Below the pieces are notes generated by a model. It had not been told where the DNA came from. It ran no database searches and was given only the letters and a program-made list of their open reading frames with translations. The position numbers were made by a program, and so were the translations under genes. A stretch of DNA of 64,000 nt, from the NCBI RefSeq assembly GCF_025994315.1, contig NZ_BAQE01000007.1, one strand, 5' to 3'. Each line of letters starts with the position of its first letter. Within the stretch, counting starts at the first letter, position 1. This stretch comes from Swaminathania salitolerans. Its GTDB lineage: Bacteria; Pseudomonadota; Alphaproteobacteria; Acetobacterales; Acetobacteraceae. Positions 62,661-64,000 of the stretch are shown here, in pieces.

Positions 62661-63944
62661 ATGCCGGTCAAGACTCCGACCCTGACCGGCATGATCCTGC
62701 TTGCCGGATGTCTGGCGATGCTGACACCGGAAACCGCCCGGGCACGGCACGAAGCCGTATCGGCGCATCATGGCAAGACGGCACATGTCTCCCGCAATGC
62801 CCTTGCGGCAGCCCGTCGGAAAAAGGCCGCTCTGGTCAAGCGGCGCGCTGCACAGAGCGCCGTCATCGCAGCCAGGAAAAAGACGCGGGACGAAGCCGCG
62901 AAGGACGCTGCGGCTTCGGCACAGAAAGCCCGTCATTTCTCGGCCCTGACCGAGCAGGCCGAAAGCGAGCTTTCCTCGACCGAGGCACAGATCGCGCTCC
63001 TGACAGAGGACATTGCCGCCCTGACGGCTCGCCAGAAAGCGCAGGCCGAGGCACTCGCACGCGGCCGGGCGCGCCTGCAGGCTCTGCTTCCGGTCGCGGT
63101 ACGTCTCTCCCGTTATCCGGGCACATCCTTCATCTCGCTTTCCGGTCAGGCCTCCGAGGCGGTGCAGGGGCTCAGCATCATCGCAGGGCTGGCGCGCGCC
63201 ACTGCCCGACAGACCCGCGATCTCGCGGCGCAGCAAGTCCTGCTGGACAAGACGGCGCAGACCCTTGCCGAACGCAACGAGGCCCTCCAGGCTGCACGCG
63301 GCAAACTCGCGACATTGCGGGACCGCAATGCCCGACTGAGCCGCGAAGCCACCCGGGCGCAGGAGGAGGCTCAGGCGCGCGCCAGCGCCGCCCAGAGGGA
63401 AATCGCCTCCGCCACGGAGAAGGCGGGCAATCTGGAAGAAGCCATCGCGGCCATCGAGAAGACGCAGGCGGATATCCAGGCACGGCTCGCGCAGCAGGCC
63501 GAGGCGCTGGCCCGCAGGCATCAGGCCGAAAAGGCGAAGGATGTGAGCCGACAGGCCGAGAGCCTCGGCGCAGGAGACGGGGTATCGCGCGGCGGGGGGC
63601 AGGGTCCCGTTTCCGGCACCGTTCTGACCGGGTGGCACCAGCATACGGAAAGCGGCCCGGCCACGGGAATAACCTATACCGCCCATGCTTCGGCCATCGT
63701 CCGGGCTCCCTGCGCCGGTCAGATCGATTTCGCAGGGCCCTTCCGCAGTTTCGGGAACATGATCATTCTCGATTGCGGCCATCACTACCGCTTCGTCCTG
63801 GCCGGATTCGGCAAGCTCTCGGCCAGCAGCGGTCAGCATGTCGGCAGGAAGGCGGTTCTCGGCGCCATGAGCGCCGAAGGCGGACGCCTTTTCGTACAGC
63901 TCCGCGCCGGAAGCAAAGCCGTCGATCCTCGGCCCTATCTCTAG
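62661..63944 (+). CDS. EnvC-like murein hydrolase activator
   Basis: A 427-residue periplasmic coiled-coil protein. Signal peptide about 1-28, then Ala/Lys/Arg/Gln-rich coiled coils to about residue 295, and a C-terminal LytM-like domain (about 315-427). In the LytM part the catalytic zinc motif is lost (it retains only DCGHHYRFVLAGF), as in EnvC, which activates amidases rather than cutting murein. The amidase AmiC is at 7420 in this window. The gpmI-envC order is common in alphaproteobacteria, usually followed by ctpA. Confidence 0.88.
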   Translation: MPVKTPTLTGMILLAGCLAMLTPETARARHEAVSAHHGKTAHVSRNALAAARRKKAALVKRRAAQSAVIAARKKTRDEAAKDAAASAQKARHFSALTEQAESELSSTEAQIALLTEDIAALTARQKAQAEALARGRARLQALLPVAVRLSRYPGTSFISLSGQASEAVQGLSIIAGLARATARQTRDLAAQQVLLDKTAQTLAERNEALQAARGKLATLRDRNARLSREATRAQEEAQARASAAQREIASATEKAGNLEEAIAAIEKTQADIQARLAQQAEALARRHQAEKAKDVSRQAESLGAGDGVSRGGGQGPVSGTVLTGWHQHTESGPATGITYTAHASAIVRAPCAGQIDFAGPFRSFGNMIILDCGHHYRFVLAGFGKLSASSGQHVGRKAVLGAMSAEGGRLFVQLRAGSKAVDPRPYL

Positions 63945-64000
63945 GCTCAGGACCCTTTACGAGACTGGGATGATGTGATTCGACGGTCAACGGAAGGAGA
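63945..64000 (+). other. Start of next transcription unit, cut by window
   Basis: The last 56 bases end in GGAAGGAGA, a strong ribosome-binding site. A gene, by synteny probably the carboxy-terminal protease ctpA, should begin just beyond the edge. Confidence 0.4.

Overview
This is a GC-rich chromosomal window from an alphaproteobacterium, most likely an acetic acid bacterium (Acetobacteraceae). That placement is inferred from a nadQ-nadABC cluster with an alphaproteobacterial NadQ repressor, an RNase E with an acidic insertion in its S1 region, a long-chain mannitol dehydrogenase and a large TonB-dependent receptor. I see no integrase, transposase, phage gene, CRISPR array or rRNA. Most of the window is ordinary core chromosome.

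Layout, left to right. 1-4376: cell-shape operon mreB-mreC-mreD-mrdA on the minus strand, with mrdA cut by the window edge. 4770-5468: two tandem glycine-zipper lipoproteins, then a terminator shared with leuA. 5602-7356: leuA, preceded by a leucine-rich leader peptide and hairpin. 7420-11782: amiC and, divergently, rne. 11964-14209: a membrane-anchored LytTR regulator divergent from a secreted esterase. 14369-17509: a small lipoprotein and xseA, divergent from purD. 17575-24787: an unknown protein, a peptide-type binding protein, a Sco-like protein and polA, then a lipoprotein hydrolase. 24864-24940: tRNA-Arg(CCG). 25192-30026: SDR, aldo/keto reductase and cupin genes divergent from a LysR regulator, plus an MFS transporter. 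30309-36278: a small membrane protein, a flippase and glycosyltransferase pair, a secreted protein, the Kup potassium transporter and a 71-residue protein. 36345-39097: a HerA-like ATPase and a flavoprotein. 39339-44295: mannitol dehydrogenase, a thioredoxin-like protein and a TonB-dependent receptor. 44528-49745: the NAD cluster. 50041-53001: cysQ, a threonylcarbamoyl-AMP synthase and two unknown membrane proteins. 53347-58492: an ABC ATPase, a permease and an M16 peptidase. 58615-63944: upp with a 70-residue partner, msrB, lemA, gpmI and an EnvC-like protein.

Two regulatory units are readable. The leuA leader carries 8 Leu among 34 sense codons, including a CTT-CTT-CTT run that is also complementary to the leuA ribosome-binding site. 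The nadA promoter is covered by a perfect 8+8 bp palindrome, with the NadQ gene immediately upstream; NadQ is translationally coupled to an orphan NuoB/HyfI-like iron-sulfur protein.

A recurring oddity is short tandem repeats (5-bp and 14-16-bp units) in intergenic regions and at 3' ends of genes, with low-complexity inserts or tails in NadQ, NadB and the LysR/MFS pair. I found no clearly new multi-gene defence or metabolic system. The best candidates for novelty are the leuA leader, the NadQ-coupled Fe-S protein and the small proteins embedded in operons.
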